From contig JAKQHT010000012.1 in assembly GCA_029557895.1 (NCBI GenBank), positions 1 to 64,000 of the forward strand: a stretch of 64,000 nucleotides of DNA, read 5' to 3'. Positions 26,924-36,464 of the stretch are shown here, in pieces. Numbering within the stretch: the stretch's first letter is position 1; the number at the start of each line of letters is the position of its first letter. The position numbers and the translations under genes were made by a program. The stretch is from Bacteroidota bacterium (GTDB lineage Bacteria; Bacteroidota; Bacteroidia; Flavobacteriales; Flavobacteriaceae). The notes under the pieces were generated by a model that was not told the origin of the DNA, did no database searches, and saw only the letters and a program-made list of their open reading frames with translations.

Positions 26924-27673
26924 ATGAGCAAAATAACAACTCAAGATTATTGGGAAAAATATTATTCCAAGGCAAAAACAAATCGAAAACAGATACAAGT
27001 AATTATATCTGTATATGACAAATTTTGGGATATATTATTACGGAATAATGGTGCGACCCCTCCCAAAACAATTATTGAGATGGGAGGCTACCCAGGAAGA
27101 TTTTTGGCCTATTTGGCAGACAAGTACAACTTGATTCCTACAAGTCTTGATTTTAATTCAGATAAAATCAAAATAGAGGAAACAATGAAATCGTTTGACA
27201 TAGAAGATTTCAAGATAATTCAGGCCGACATATTTGAGCACATTCCGGAAACGCAATATGACATTGTTATTTCTAACGGATTTATAGAACATTTTGAAAA
27301 TTATCAGGAGGTTTTGGATAAGCACATCCTATACCTTAAACAAGGAGGAACCATGTTGGTAATGATTCCTAATTTAACCGGTTTTAGAAAAGTTTATGGG
27401 TATTTGGTGGATTATAAAAACTTAAAATCGCATAACCTTAAATGTATGAATAAACATACCTTTGAAAGCTTTGCCAAGAGAAATGGTCTGCAAATTTTAA
27501 CTTTGGAATATTTTGGAGGGTTTCCTTTTTCTGTACATCAAAAATTAAATTTCTTTCAAAAAATTATTTACAGATCAACGAGGCTGCTTTTCAAAAAGAT
27601 TAATCCTTATTTAGCAAAAAAACCTTCAAAACATTATAGCAGTTCATTGATTTGTGTCTATAAAAAGGTATAG
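26924..27673 (+). CDS. Class I SAM-dependent methyltransferase
   Basis: The 249-residue protein has a Rossmann SAM site: IIEMGGYPGRFLAYLADKY (motif I, about 45-63), SLDFNSDKI (motif II acidic residue) and YDIVISNGFIEHFENY (motif IV/post-II, about 112-127), then LKQGGTMLVMIPNLTG (about 140). A basic, aromatic C terminus follows. It probably methylates a sugar or a lipid-linked intermediate. The gene is more AT-rich than its neighbours and is bracketed by copies of the same GT4 start, which suggests insertion into an older arrangement. The next gene starts 8 bases later. Confidence 0.83.
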   Translation: MSKITTQDYWEKYYSKAKTNRKQIQVIISVYDKFWDILLRNNGATPPKTIIEMGGYPGRFLAYLADKYNLIPTSLDFNSDKIKIEETMKSFDIEDFKIIQADIFEHIPETQYDIVISNGFIEHFENYQEVLDKHILYLKQGGTMLVMIPNLTGFRKVYGYLVDYKNLKSHNLKCMNKHTFESFAKRNGLQILTLEYFGGFPFSVHQKLNFFQKIIYRSTRLLFKKINPYLAKKPSKHYSSSLICVYKKV

Positions 27674-27681
27674 ATCTATTT

Positions 27682-28764
27682 ATGAAAAAAATTAAAATCC
27701 TCTATACAATTCCCAACTTTGATACTGCCGGAAGCGGCAAAGTGGTTTATGATTTGGTAAAGGGGCTTGACCCGTCGCGATTTGAGGTACATATTGCCTG
27801 TTTCCACGACCGTGGCGCCTTTTTCAAGGAAGTAGAAGCTTTGGGACGACCAATCCATATCGTCAAAACTATAACCAATTATTATCCTTATGTTACGCTT
27901 TTCTCCCGTATTTGGTCTATTTCAAGGTTTTTTAGGCGACAGAAATTCGATTTGGTACATTCCTGGCAGTGGAGCAATGATTGGACAGAAGCCGTTGCCG
28001 CAAAATTGTCAGGTTCGCGGTGGATTTACACCAAAAAAGCGATGGGTTATGGTAGCAGGCATTGGCGCATCAAAAGCTATTTGGCAGATTTTATCATAAC
28101 CATCAATGATGAAATGCGCCAGTATTTTCCGAACAAAAAGGCACAAGGGCTTATCCCGCTTGGCCTCGATACCGATTTTTACAGCCCGATACATTTTCAA
28201 CATATCCCTTCCGATGGCTTTAGGGTCATCACGGTGGCCAATCTGGTGCCCGTTAAAGGCATAGAAATCCTTATCAAGGCCATAAAACTTTTGGACGACC
28301 CAAATACAAGTCTATCCATCGTGGGACGCCACACCGATGCCTATGGCGATGAGTTAAAACAGTTGGTTGTTGATTTAGGTATGGAACAACAAGTTGTTTT
28401 TCATGGCCCACAGCTTGATGTGCGCCCTTTTTTTGCCAATGCCGACCTATATGTCATCCCAACACTCGATCAAGGCAGAAAAGAAGGTATGCCAATGGCC
28501 CTTGTGGAAGCCATGAGTTTAGGAATTCCGGTTCTGGGATCCGATATATCAGGAATCAATTTTGTACTTAAAGATTTTAAACATTTGTTGTTCGGCGCGG
28601 GGAATGCTCTTGAGCTCTCAAAAAAAATTCGGGACATCAGGTCATTACCGTCACAAGAACGATTGGCCATGGGTGATTCTTTGAGAGCTTATTGTTTAAC
28701 AAACTTTACCCTTCAGGGTTTTGTGTCAGCACATGAAACGCTTTACAGGAAACTGTTGCAATAA
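27682..28764 (+). CDS. GT4 glycosyltransferase
   Basis: A GT-B fold enzyme of 360 residues starting MKKIKILYTIPNFDTAGSGK, with the acceptor-side glycine-rich loop near residue 16. The donor domain has VANLVPVKGIEILIKAIKLL (about 185) and the EX7E motif EGMPMALVEAMSLGIPVLGS. It sits 8 bases after the methyltransferase gene and 9 bases before the sulfotransferase gene, in one operon. A degenerate copy of its first codons is at 26782. Confidence 0.9.
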   Translation: MKKIKILYTIPNFDTAGSGKVVYDLVKGLDPSRFEVHIACFHDRGAFFKEVEALGRPIHIVKTITNYYPYVTLFSRIWSISRFFRRQKFDLVHSWQWSNDWTEAVAAKLSGSRWIYTKKAMGYGSRHWRIKSYLADFIITINDEMRQYFPNKKAQGLIPLGLDTDFYSPIHFQHIPSDGFRVITVANLVPVKGIEILIKAIKLLDDPNTSLSIVGRHTDAYGDELKQLVVDLGMEQQVVFHGPQLDVRPFFANADLYVIPTLDQGRKEGMPMALVEAMSLGIPVLGSDISGINFVLKDFKHLLFGAGNALELSKKIRDIRSLPSQERLAMGDSLRAYCLTNFTLQGFVSAHETLYRKLLQ

Positions 28765-28773
28765 ATAATTCCA

Positions 28774-29634
28774 ATGTCGAAATATAACAAACACCTCATA
28801 ATCGTTGGTACCGCCCGGAGCGGTACCAGTTGGTTGAGCGAAATCATTGCCACACAATACCGCTACCGATTGTTGTTTGAACCGGACCATGAGTTTAGGA
28901 CTTTAAGGGGAAAGCTCATCTGTGACCGTTTTTTCCTGAACGAGCAGCAAGCGGGTGTTGATGCCATAAAGTATATGAGACAGGTGTTTGCCAATCATGT
29001 GGATTGTGATTGGATTGGCCAGGTGAGCAACCGTAAGTTCAAGCGTCACCTATGGCCGTTTGTTCCCAAACGTTACATCATCAAGTTTGTCAGGGCCAAT
29101 CTGTCGGCAGTGTTCATGAATGCTTATTTTGATATACCTGTGGTGCATATACTGCGCAATCCTTATGATGTAATCCATTCGCAAGAGCGTGTCAAATTTC
29201 CTTGGTTGTACGACCTGTCCAAGTTTGCTGCCCAGCCCATTTTGGTCAGTTTGGTACAGGCACATTTCCAATATGATATTACCCAATGGGAGCAATGCAC
29301 GGCTATTGAGAAGTTGGCCCTGCGCTGGTGTTTGGAAAATGTGATCCCCTTGGAGGTACTGGGCGGTTACAAGGGCCGTGCCTTGGTCATAAGATATGAG
29401 GATTTAAAGAACGATATCGGCTTGTTTTATGATTTGTGCAATACTTTTGATTTGGAGCCTCGGGAAGATATCGAAAGAGTTTACAAACGACCCTCCAGCA
29501 AGACCCACCCAAAGAGTACAATTGCAGGTGCTTCCAAAGAACTGTATGGGACCTTGTCCCAAGAGAGTTTATCGGAAATAAATACGGTTTTGGATGTATT
29601 CAAAACCAAACTGTACCAAAAGCATCATGCTTGA
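28774..29634 (+). CDS. PAPS-dependent sulfotransferase
   Basis: The 286-residue protein begins with the PAPS 5' loop LIIVGTARSGTSWLSEII (residues 8-25) and carries the 3'-phosphate site VVHILRNPYDVIHSQERVK (about 124-142). LVIRYEDLKNDIGLFYDLC (about 206) is the usual later block, with Tyr-Glu-Asp-Leu as in the Sulfotransfer_1 and _3 groups. It probably sulfates the glycan. It follows the GT4 gene closely, and its codon use looks like the surrounding genes. No lesion is seen. Confidence 0.88.
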   Translation: MSKYNKHLIIVGTARSGTSWLSEIIATQYRYRLLFEPDHEFRTLRGKLICDRFFLNEQQAGVDAIKYMRQVFANHVDCDWIGQVSNRKFKRHLWPFVPKRYIIKFVRANLSAVFMNAYFDIPVVHILRNPYDVIHSQERVKFPWLYDLSKFAAQPILVSLVQAHFQYDITQWEQCTAIEKLALRWCLENVIPLEVLGGYKGRALVIRYEDLKNDIGLFYDLCNTFDLEPREDIERVYKRPSSKTHPKSTIAGASKELYGTLSQESLSEINTVLDVFKTKLYQKHHA

Positions 29635-29776
29635 TGGAGATTAAAGTAAATATTAATGATTGATTAGTAGCGGCACCCCCAGTTTTTTGGTTGTTGAGAG
29701 TGGATTTTTTTTTATTCAAATAGGTTTCTTGTCTATAAAAAGTTGTTTCTTTGATATTTGATTTTATCATTTTAAA

Positions 29777-31162
29777 ATGTCGGAAAATACTTTTGCAATC
29801 CCAATTATTCCCAAAAAGCCAACTTTTATTGGCAAAAAAGACAATTTGGATCTAAAGGCAATTTGTGTTTTTTCTGCTTTAGGATTCTTTTTGGATGATG
29901 ATACGTATTATGTAGGCCAAAAAGTATTGAAGCCTGCAACAAAATATGTTATTGATGAGCAGGGCAATATACTTTCAAAAGAACACTATTTCAAATGGTA
30001 TTACAACCCGAAGGAACGTGCTCTTAACCAAATTACCGAAGAGTTTGCCCACCTTTTTGAACAGATTCTATCAGAGCAATCCCGGAATAATAAAGTAATC
30101 CTACCACTTTCAGGCGGCTTGGACAGCCGTACCCAAGCCTGCGGACTTAAGCATATTGGAGCAGCGGTGAGCTCATATAGTTATAGTTTTTCGGGAGGGC
30201 ACGACGAGACACAGTATTCACAAAAAATAGCAACCGCCTGCAATTTCCCTTTTCAGGGTTGGAAAGTTCCCAATGGCTATTTGTGGGATAACATAGCGGT
30301 TTTGGCAAAAATAAACGGCTGTTATTCAGAGTTTACTCACCCCAGGCAAATGGCATTTATCGAAAAGTATGCTTCTATGGGCGATGTTTTTTCTTTAGGC
30401 CATTGGGGTGATGTACTCTTTGATGATATGGGTGTGGCCGATGATCTGCCTTTCGAGCGCCAAATAGAAATCCTGTTTAAAAAAGTGGTAAAAAAAGGCG
30501 GTATGGAATTGGCATCCGCACTTTGGGAGCAATGGGGTTTGGAAGGGAATTTTAAAGATTATCTCTACGAGCGACTAAAATCATTGCTCCTGAAAATCAA
30601 TATTCCCGAGAGTGCCAATGCACAGATCAGGGCATTCAAAAGCATATATTGGGCGCCAAGATGGACCAGCATCAATCTGGCGGTCTTTGAGAGCCAACGA
30701 CCCATTGAGCTCCCATATTACGACAACAAGATGTGCGAATTTATTTGCTCCGTTCCTGAAAAGTATTTGGCAGGAAGGCAAATACAGATCGAGTACTTAA
30801 AAAGGCGCAATCCCCAATTGGCCAAAATCACTTGGCAGGCACAAAGACCATTCAACCTTTATAACTATCGGTACAATAAAGTTCCGTATAATTTGCCCTA
30901 TCGTTTTTTTGACAAGACCAAACGAACCCTTAATCCGCAAAAGTATGTGCAACGCAATTGGGAATTGCAGTTTTTGGGTGAAAAAAATGACAGGCATCTG
31001 CAAAATAGTTTGTTTGGAAACGATGAGATGAATCGCATGATTCCAAAAACATTATCTTTAGGTTTGTATAACAAATTCAAGACAGAAGATGCGGTTTATT
31101 ATTCGCATCCGGTAAGCATGCTTTTGACCTTGTCTATGTTTTTTAACAAAAGAGCCCAATAA
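29777..31162 (+). CDS. Asparagine-synthase-like amidotransferase domain protein
   Basis: The 461-residue protein has a C-terminal ATP-pyrophosphatase domain with the P-loop LPLSGGLDSRTQA at about 110-122. The DE pair HDETQYSQK follows at about 142. The N-terminal region (1-100) keeps only a rudimentary glutaminase-like fold and lacks the Cys2 nucleophile of glutamine-hydrolysing asparagine synthases, so it probably uses ammonia or another amine, or adenylates a carboxylate. Such proteins are frequent in Bacteroidota capsule and exopolysaccharide loci. A role in amidating uronic acids is plausible but unproven. The next gene starts 6 bases later. Confidence 0.82.
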   Translation: MSENTFAIPIIPKKPTFIGKKDNLDLKAICVFSALGFFLDDDTYYVGQKVLKPATKYVIDEQGNILSKEHYFKWYYNPKERALNQITEEFAHLFEQILSEQSRNNKVILPLSGGLDSRTQACGLKHIGAAVSSYSYSFSGGHDETQYSQKIATACNFPFQGWKVPNGYLWDNIAVLAKINGCYSEFTHPRQMAFIEKYASMGDVFSLGHWGDVLFDDMGVADDLPFERQIEILFKKVVKKGGMELASALWEQWGLEGNFKDYLYERLKSLLLKINIPESANAQIRAFKSIYWAPRWTSINLAVFESQRPIELPYYDNKMCEFICSVPEKYLAGRQIQIEYLKRRNPQLAKITWQAQRPFNLYNYRYNKVPYNLPYRFFDKTKRTLNPQKYVQRNWELQFLGEKNDRHLQNSLFGNDEMNRMIPKTLSLGLYNKFKTEDAVYYSHPVSMLLTLSMFFNKRAQ

Positions 31163-31168
31163 TTTTGT

Positions 31169-32212
31169 ATGGACATTTACATACCTCCAATCAATTTTTC
31201 AAATCACAACAGGCAAACACTGTTTATAGTGACACGTCCATTTTACACACAAAATGGTTGGGTAAATGATGAGAGCGTAAAAAAACATTGGCAGGTTTCC
31301 AATATGTTTAGATATACATCAAATATTGAAGAAGCCAATGCCTTGTTTATTCCATGTCCCATAAATACGTATTCCAGACAAGAATTAAAGGGGTTTAATG
31401 CACTCTGTGCCCTGCAAAACATACCTGGTTACGGTTATATATCGGGTGATTTTGGAAAACAATACCCGGAATTTTCAAACTTGACCTATTTCAGGATGGG
31501 TGGATTTAAGTCGCAATTGAACAGCAAGAACAGAGGGTTTCCGGTTTTCTTATCAGACGGTTATGAAAGAATTTATAATAAAAGCAACATGGACGTCAGG
31601 CCTAAAGGAAGAAAACCGGTAATAGGTTTCTGTGGACATGCCAATGCTTCTGTACCAAAATATTTGAAGGAAAAACTCACTTTTACCAAAGAAAACTTCA
31701 AACGATTCATCGAAAAACCCTTAAGGAAAGATTACGAACCGTTATTTTCATCAGCCTATCAAAGAGCTGCCGTACTGAAGCCGATTGAAAATTCGTTGGC
31801 CGTCACTGCAAATTTTATTTATAGAAAGCGGTACCGGGCCGGCGTCGCTACGGCAAGTGAAAGACAAAAAACCAATAGGGAATATTTTGACAATATCCTC
31901 AATTCTGATTATATTGTGTGTGTGAGAGGCGGTGGGAATTTTTCGGTAAGGCTCTACGAAACCTTGATGATGGGCAGAATCCCCATCTTTGTGAACACCG
32001 ATTGTATGCTGCCTTTTGAAGACACCATTGATTGGAAGAAACATACGGTTTGGGTAGAATGGAAGGATCGAAAAAACATCGCCAAAATAACTGATGAATT
32101 TCATAATGCCTTGAGTGACCACGAATTTGAACAATTACAGATCAGCAATAGGAAACTATGGAAAGAAACACTTTCTGTAAGCAATGTTCTGAAAATGATA
32201 TTGACAAAATGA
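31169..32212 (+). CDS. Exostosin-like (GT47) glycosyltransferase
   Basis: The 347-residue protein resembles the exostosin GT47 family. The C-terminal part SDYIVCVRGGGNFSVRLYET followed by LMMGRIPIFVNTDCMLPFED is the family hallmark (RGxGxxSxRxxE and the acidic motif). The N-terminal half is variable and carries an aromatic-rich segment. GT47 enzymes in animals make heparan chains, and bacterial members add sugars to capsules. The exact sugar is unknown. It is 6 bases after the asparagine-synthase-like gene and 6 bases before the next GT4 gene, so it is part of the same operon. Confidence 0.85.
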   Translation: MDIYIPPINFSNHNRQTLFIVTRPFYTQNGWVNDESVKKHWQVSNMFRYTSNIEEANALFIPCPINTYSRQELKGFNALCALQNIPGYGYISGDFGKQYPEFSNLTYFRMGGFKSQLNSKNRGFPVFLSDGYERIYNKSNMDVRPKGRKPVIGFCGHANASVPKYLKEKLTFTKENFKRFIEKPLRKDYEPLFSSAYQRAAVLKPIENSLAVTANFIYRKRYRAGVATASERQKTNREYFDNILNSDYIVCVRGGGNFSVRLYETLMMGRIPIFVNTDCMLPFEDTIDWKKHTVWVEWKDRKNIAKITDEFHNALSDHEFEQLQISNRKLWKETLSVSNVLKMILTK

Positions 32213-32218
32213 CATTCT

Positions 32219-33454
32219 ATGGGTTTCAAAAAATATTTGAAAGCCAATTTGAAGCACCAAAAGCAATGCGCAATGACCAAGCAGAAACCCCTTAAGATTG
32301 CCGTCTATTCCGGTGAAGTCCCGAGCACCACTTTTATCGAACGGCTCATCGATGGGCTGGCCGAGGCCGGGCATACCATTTATCTGTTTGGTGCAAGGAC
32401 AGGCCGCTTGGGCTATAGAAATGGGGTAAAAAATTTTTCCTATAAGCAAAATCGCCTTTATAAATTGCTTTACCTTGCGCATTATACCATCCTCCTATGG
32501 ATGTTTAGGCCTAAGGACAAACTGCAGTTGGATGCTCTGCTAAAAACGCGATCTAAAACCCTGCTTTATGAAAAGGTAAAGTGCTATCCTGTTTTATGGC
32601 ACCGACCTGATATATTTCACATACAATGGGCCAAAGGATTGTCAGACTGGATGTGGGTCCGGGATTTTGGGATAAAAATTGTAGTAAGTTTTTTGGGCAC
32701 ACATATCAATTATTCGCCAATCACGATTCCGGAAATTGGCTTGATGTATAAAAAGCATTTCCCAAATGTTGACGGTTTTCATGCAGTTTCAAAGGCCATA
32801 GCTTTAAAGGGAACATTATATGGAGCTGATAGAAATAAAATAAAAGTAGTATATAGTGGTATGGATTTGGACACCCTTGATTTGCATCAAGAAACGCCAA
32901 AAAATGAAATATTCAAGATGATATCCGTTGGCAGGGCACATTGGGTAAAGGGATATACTTACGCAATAGATGCATGTAAAATTTTAAAGAATTCAAATTT
33001 CCTATTTGAATATACGATCGTTGGTGGTTTGGGCGATTTGGAGTTGGAACATCAAATTCACGATTTGGGGCTCGCCAATGAAGTCAAGCTTATGGGACGC
33101 TTACCGTTTGAAAACATTAAACACTACATAAATAGGGCAGATGTTTTATTGCTTCCAAGTGTGGAAGAGGGAATAGCAAATGTGGTGTTAGAAGCAATGG
33201 CGTTAAAAACTATCGTTCTGTCAACAGATTGTGGAGGCATGAATGAAGTGATTGAAAATGGTAAAAACGGTTTTTTGATCCCGGTCAGGGATCCAGAAGC
33301 AATGGCAGAGGCTATTTTTCACCTCAAGACCATACCAACAGAAGTAAAACAGGACATTGTAAATAGAGCAAAAAAAACTGTCGATAGACAACACTCCGAA
33401 AGACAAATGGCAGAAGGGATAATCGAGCTCTATGAACGTACAATGCAAACATAA
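32219..33454 (+). CDS. GT4 glycosyltransferase
   Basis: A 411-residue GT-B fold enzyme. The fold itself begins at LKIAVYSGEVPSTTFIERLI, about 25 residues in; the ATG in MTKQKPLKIA is an alternative start. The domain organisation is usual: acceptor domain to about residue 215, donor domain with ISVGRAHWVKGYTYAIDACK (about 230-249), then LPSVEEGIANVVLEAMALK as the EX7E motif. The later STDCGGMNEVI is common to GT4. A basic tail VKQDIVNRAKKTV ends it. It is in an operon with the exostosin-like gene and runs towards another GT4 gene with a 113-base gap. Confidence 0.9.
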   Translation: MGFKKYLKANLKHQKQCAMTKQKPLKIAVYSGEVPSTTFIERLIDGLAEAGHTIYLFGARTGRLGYRNGVKNFSYKQNRLYKLLYLAHYTILLWMFRPKDKLQLDALLKTRSKTLLYEKVKCYPVLWHRPDIFHIQWAKGLSDWMWVRDFGIKIVVSFLGTHINYSPITIPEIGLMYKKHFPNVDGFHAVSKAIALKGTLYGADRNKIKVVYSGMDLDTLDLHQETPKNEIFKMISVGRAHWVKGYTYAIDACKILKNSNFLFEYTIVGGLGDLELEHQIHDLGLANEVKLMGRLPFENIKHYINRADVLLLPSVEEGIANVVLEAMALKTIVLSTDCGGMNEVIENGKNGFLIPVRDPEAMAEAIFHLKTIPTEVKQDIVNRAKKTVDRQHSERQMAEGIIELYERTMQT

Positions 33455-33567
33455 TAAAGGAACTTAAAATTGAAATTGCCCTGATAGAGACTAAATCGGT
33501 TCCTGTAAACAGGACATTGAATATCGGATAGGATTATAAACACATGTAAGTCAATAGAAAATTGTCA

Positions 33568-34752
33568 ATGGCCCACACTAATCAAAGCATAGCATTGGTG
33601 CTCTCGCAAGCTCCCGGATATTCCGAAACATTTTTTAAGAATAAGATTTATGGCTTGGAGTCAAATGGTTTTGAAGTGATTTTGTTTTTGGATTATATAG
33701 GACCTACCGAATTTTCTTGCAAAATTGTACAAACTACTTCGTTTAACGGTAATCTGTTCAACGATACTATATATTCTGTCAAATCGCTTTTCAATTGTTT
33801 GTTTGTGTACCCCAAACAAAGTTTAAAGCATTATCGCCTTGACCGCAAAAGTGGGTTTTCTTTCTTTGCAAGTTTGAGGCGCCTTGTTCTGAACCAACGT
33901 TTTTTTGCATACCGTGTTGATTGGCTGCATTTTGGGTTTGGGATGTTAGCTGTTGGAAGGGAAAACATCGCTGAAACAATAGGTGCTAAAATGGCTGTCA
34001 GTTTTCGCGGGTTTGATCATTATCTTTCCCCCATCAAGCATCCGGGATGTTATGATTTATTGTTCAAGAAGCATTTAAAATACCATGTGCTTTCAAACAG
34101 CATGAAACAAGACCTGGAAGATCGCGGTATCATGCCTAACAGTATAATGGTTATCACACCTGCCATTGATACGGATTTCTTTTCATTACATGTACGGGAC
34201 AAACCAACATCTGTACTGCAACTTGTAACTTTGGCAAGGCTACATTGGATTAAAGGTTTAGACTATACACTTCGGGCATTGGCAATTTTAAATTCCCTAA
34301 ACGTACCATTCCATTATACGATAATTGGTGATGGCGACCAAAAAGAGCGATTGTTGTTTACGGCACATCAGCTCGGTATTTTCGACCGAGTCAGCTTTGT
34401 GGGTAAATTGCCGCAAGAGGAAGTCAAATCTTATCTTGAACAAAGTGATATTTACATACAATACAGTATTCAAGAAGGGTTTTGCAATGCTGTTTTGGAA
34501 GCCCAGGCCATGGGCTGCCTCTGCGTGGTAAGCGATGCCGAAGGGTTGTCCGAAAATGTGCTGGACGGTGTAACCGGATGGGTGGTGCCAAAACGAGAGC
34601 CAAAGGCTTTGGCCAAAAAGATCCTGGAAGTATCACAATTGTCGGACTCCAAGAAACAACAAATCCGGGAAGTTGCCATTGACAGGATAAAAAGGGAATT
34701 CAGTGTTGAACAGCAGATAGGTCACTTTATTGATTTTTATAAGAATTTTTAA
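33568..34752 (+). CDS. GT4 glycosyltransferase
   Basis: The ATG at 33568 was chosen; a TTG two codons upstream is also possible. The protein (394 residues) starts MAHTNQSIALVLSQAPGYSE. The donor domain has LVTLARLHWIKGLDYTLRAL (about 218-237) and the EX7E motif EGFCNAVLEAQAMGCLCVVS. It resembles the preceding GT4 (32219) in overall layout, including WIKG(L/Y)DYT, so the two may be paralogues acting at successive steps. The methyltransferase gene follows after 58 bases. Confidence 0.89.
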   Translation: MAHTNQSIALVLSQAPGYSETFFKNKIYGLESNGFEVILFLDYIGPTEFSCKIVQTTSFNGNLFNDTIYSVKSLFNCLFVYPKQSLKHYRLDRKSGFSFFASLRRLVLNQRFFAYRVDWLHFGFGMLAVGRENIAETIGAKMAVSFRGFDHYLSPIKHPGCYDLLFKKHLKYHVLSNSMKQDLEDRGIMPNSIMVITPAIDTDFFSLHVRDKPTSVLQLVTLARLHWIKGLDYTLRALAILNSLNVPFHYTIIGDGDQKERLLFTAHQLGIFDRVSFVGKLPQEEVKSYLEQSDIYIQYSIQEGFCNAVLEAQAMGCLCVVSDAEGLSENVLDGVTGWVVPKREPKALAKKILEVSQLSDSKKQQIREVAIDRIKREFSVEQQIGHFIDFYKNF

Positions 34753-34810
34753 AATTCAATATGCTATATTAATGTAGAAGCCTTATTATTGCATCAAAAT
34801 AAAGCGCATT

Positions 34811-35539
34811 ATGACCTTCTATGAATGGCTGCAATGGTTTACTTTTCCTGTACGGACAGTGCATTTGCAAACTGTTAGGAAAGACATTAAGGTATTGGTT
34901 TCGAAATCCCGGAAAAAACAAAGCATACTTGATGTTGGGGGAAGAAAATCGCCATACACAATTGGTATGAAGGCAGATATAACATTATTGGATGTGCCAC
35001 AGGAAGAAGGTACTCGAAAAGACCTCAATTTGGGTTTTACTGACAATATTTTGAAAAATATCCAGAAAAAGCGTTCCAATATCTCAAACCTGATCATTGA
35101 AGACATGACCAAATCGACATTGCCCGATAATTCCTATGATGCCGTGCTTTGTGTCGAGGTCATCGAACATGTAGAAGACGATGATGTGTTTGTCAAAAAC
35201 ATATCTAAAGTTATTAAGCCCGGTAGCTGGGCCTATTTTACGACACCTAATGGCGACTATATAAAAAACGAGGGTCCGGGAAAAAACCCCGACCATGTTC
35301 GCCACTATACCAAAGAAGAATTGCACGCATTGCTACAACGGCATTTTGATAAGGTTGAGGTACACTATGCAGTAAAGACAGGAAAGTACCGTGTCATGGG
35401 TTTAAAAGGGTTTAAGAAAAACAAACCTTTCAGGGCTCTTGCCTCAATTTTTGGAAATATTGTAAATAAAGTACAATCACAAGGCCTTAAAGACAGTAAA
35501 AACGGTACGGCGCATCTTGTCGCCATTGCTTTTAAATAA
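34811..35539 (+). CDS. Class I SAM-dependent methyltransferase
   Basis: The 242-residue protein has a SAM-binding Rossmann fold: SILDVGGRKSPYTIG (motif I, about 37), TLLDVPQEEG (motif II), LIIEDMTKSTLPDNSYDAVL (about 96) and CVEVIEHVEDDDVFVKNIS, then VIKPGSWAYFTTPNGDY (about 137). This is the Methyltransf_11/23 layout used for sugar O-methylation. No membrane segment is seen. It follows the GT4 gene at 33568 on the same strand with a 58-base gap. Confidence 0.85.
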   Translation: MTFYEWLQWFTFPVRTVHLQTVRKDIKVLVSKSRKKQSILDVGGRKSPYTIGMKADITLLDVPQEEGTRKDLNLGFTDNILKNIQKKRSNISNLIIEDMTKSTLPDNSYDAVLCVEVIEHVEDDDVFVKNISKVIKPGSWAYFTTPNGDYIKNEGPGKNPDHVRHYTKEELHALLQRHFDKVEVHYAVKTGKYRVMGLKGFKKNKPFRALASIFGNIVNKVQSQGLKDSKNGTAHLVAIAFK

Positions 35540-35604
35540 GAACATGTGTCGTAAATAAAACAGTAGCCGGCATTTTTGTTACTAATAATACCTCTGTGAA
35601 GCTA

Positions 35605-36332
35605 ATGGGAAAAAACAAAATCTTTGTTGTAAGTTTACATAAAACAGGAACTACTTCTGCTGCAAGCTTTTTTTAAACATGGGGTATTTGGTTACCGGTC
35701 CCGATACCCATTTATTTGTGCCTGCCCTCAAAAACGATTTCCGGGAGATCGATAAATTTTTGGAGTCATACGATATGTTCCAAGACGACCCATGGTATAT
35801 GATTTATCCTTATTTAAGTCAAAAATACCCGAATGCCAAATTTGTGTTTTTAGAACGGGATGAGGCCTCTTGGCTAAAGAGTGTGCAAAATTTTTATGGC
35901 CACGATAGGTATAACAATGCGATAAGACGGATGTTTTATGGAAATGCCGATACCATTTTGTGTGCTGATAAATATTTGGAAAAATATAGAGATCACAACA
36001 GGGAAGTGAAGGCGTATTTTAAATCTTCCGAAAATTTTATTTCTATATCAATATCCAACAATGAAGATGCCATTAGATTGCAAAAATTTTTGGGTGAACC
36101 TGTTAGATTTAAAAAGTTTCCACACAAAAACAAAGCGAATTTAAATAAAACTGAACGAAAAAAGAAGAAATTTGCCAACTTGTTCTATGGTTGGTTTGGA
36201 TTGAAGCAGGTTTTGAAGAAACAACTTAAGCGTTATATGGGTTATACAAATTTTGTGAACTTTAGAACGAAGGTCAGATTTGTTAGGGCCAAAATAAGAT
36301 TGTTTGTACTAAAAGTCATACATCTAAAATGA
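35605..36332 (+). pseudogene. Sulfotransferase-like gene with a one-base frameshift in a T7 run
   Basis: The ATG at 35605 starts MGKNKIFVVSLHKTGTTSAA, a PAPS loop (HKTGTT), then meets a stop directly after the seven T at 35668-35674. One extra T would continue the frame as SFFLNMGYLVTGPDTHLF, which aligns with RMLGYTVNGPEIRY in the intact homologue at 36465. The rest (from 35679) keeps FVFLERDEASWLKSVQNFYG, the 3'-phosphate region, and a basic C terminus, without other lesions. The single indel in a homopolymer could be a real null, a phase-variable state or a sequencing error. Confidence 0.82.
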
Positions 36333-36464
36333 TTTTTGTTAAATATATAAATGCAAATATTTGGCAATTTTTTTTTAAATGTCAGCTGACACTCTTGGAT
36401 TGTATTCCCCAAAAAGCGTTATCACTGTTTTATAATTCCATAAAAAGATGTTACTTTGGGTTTT

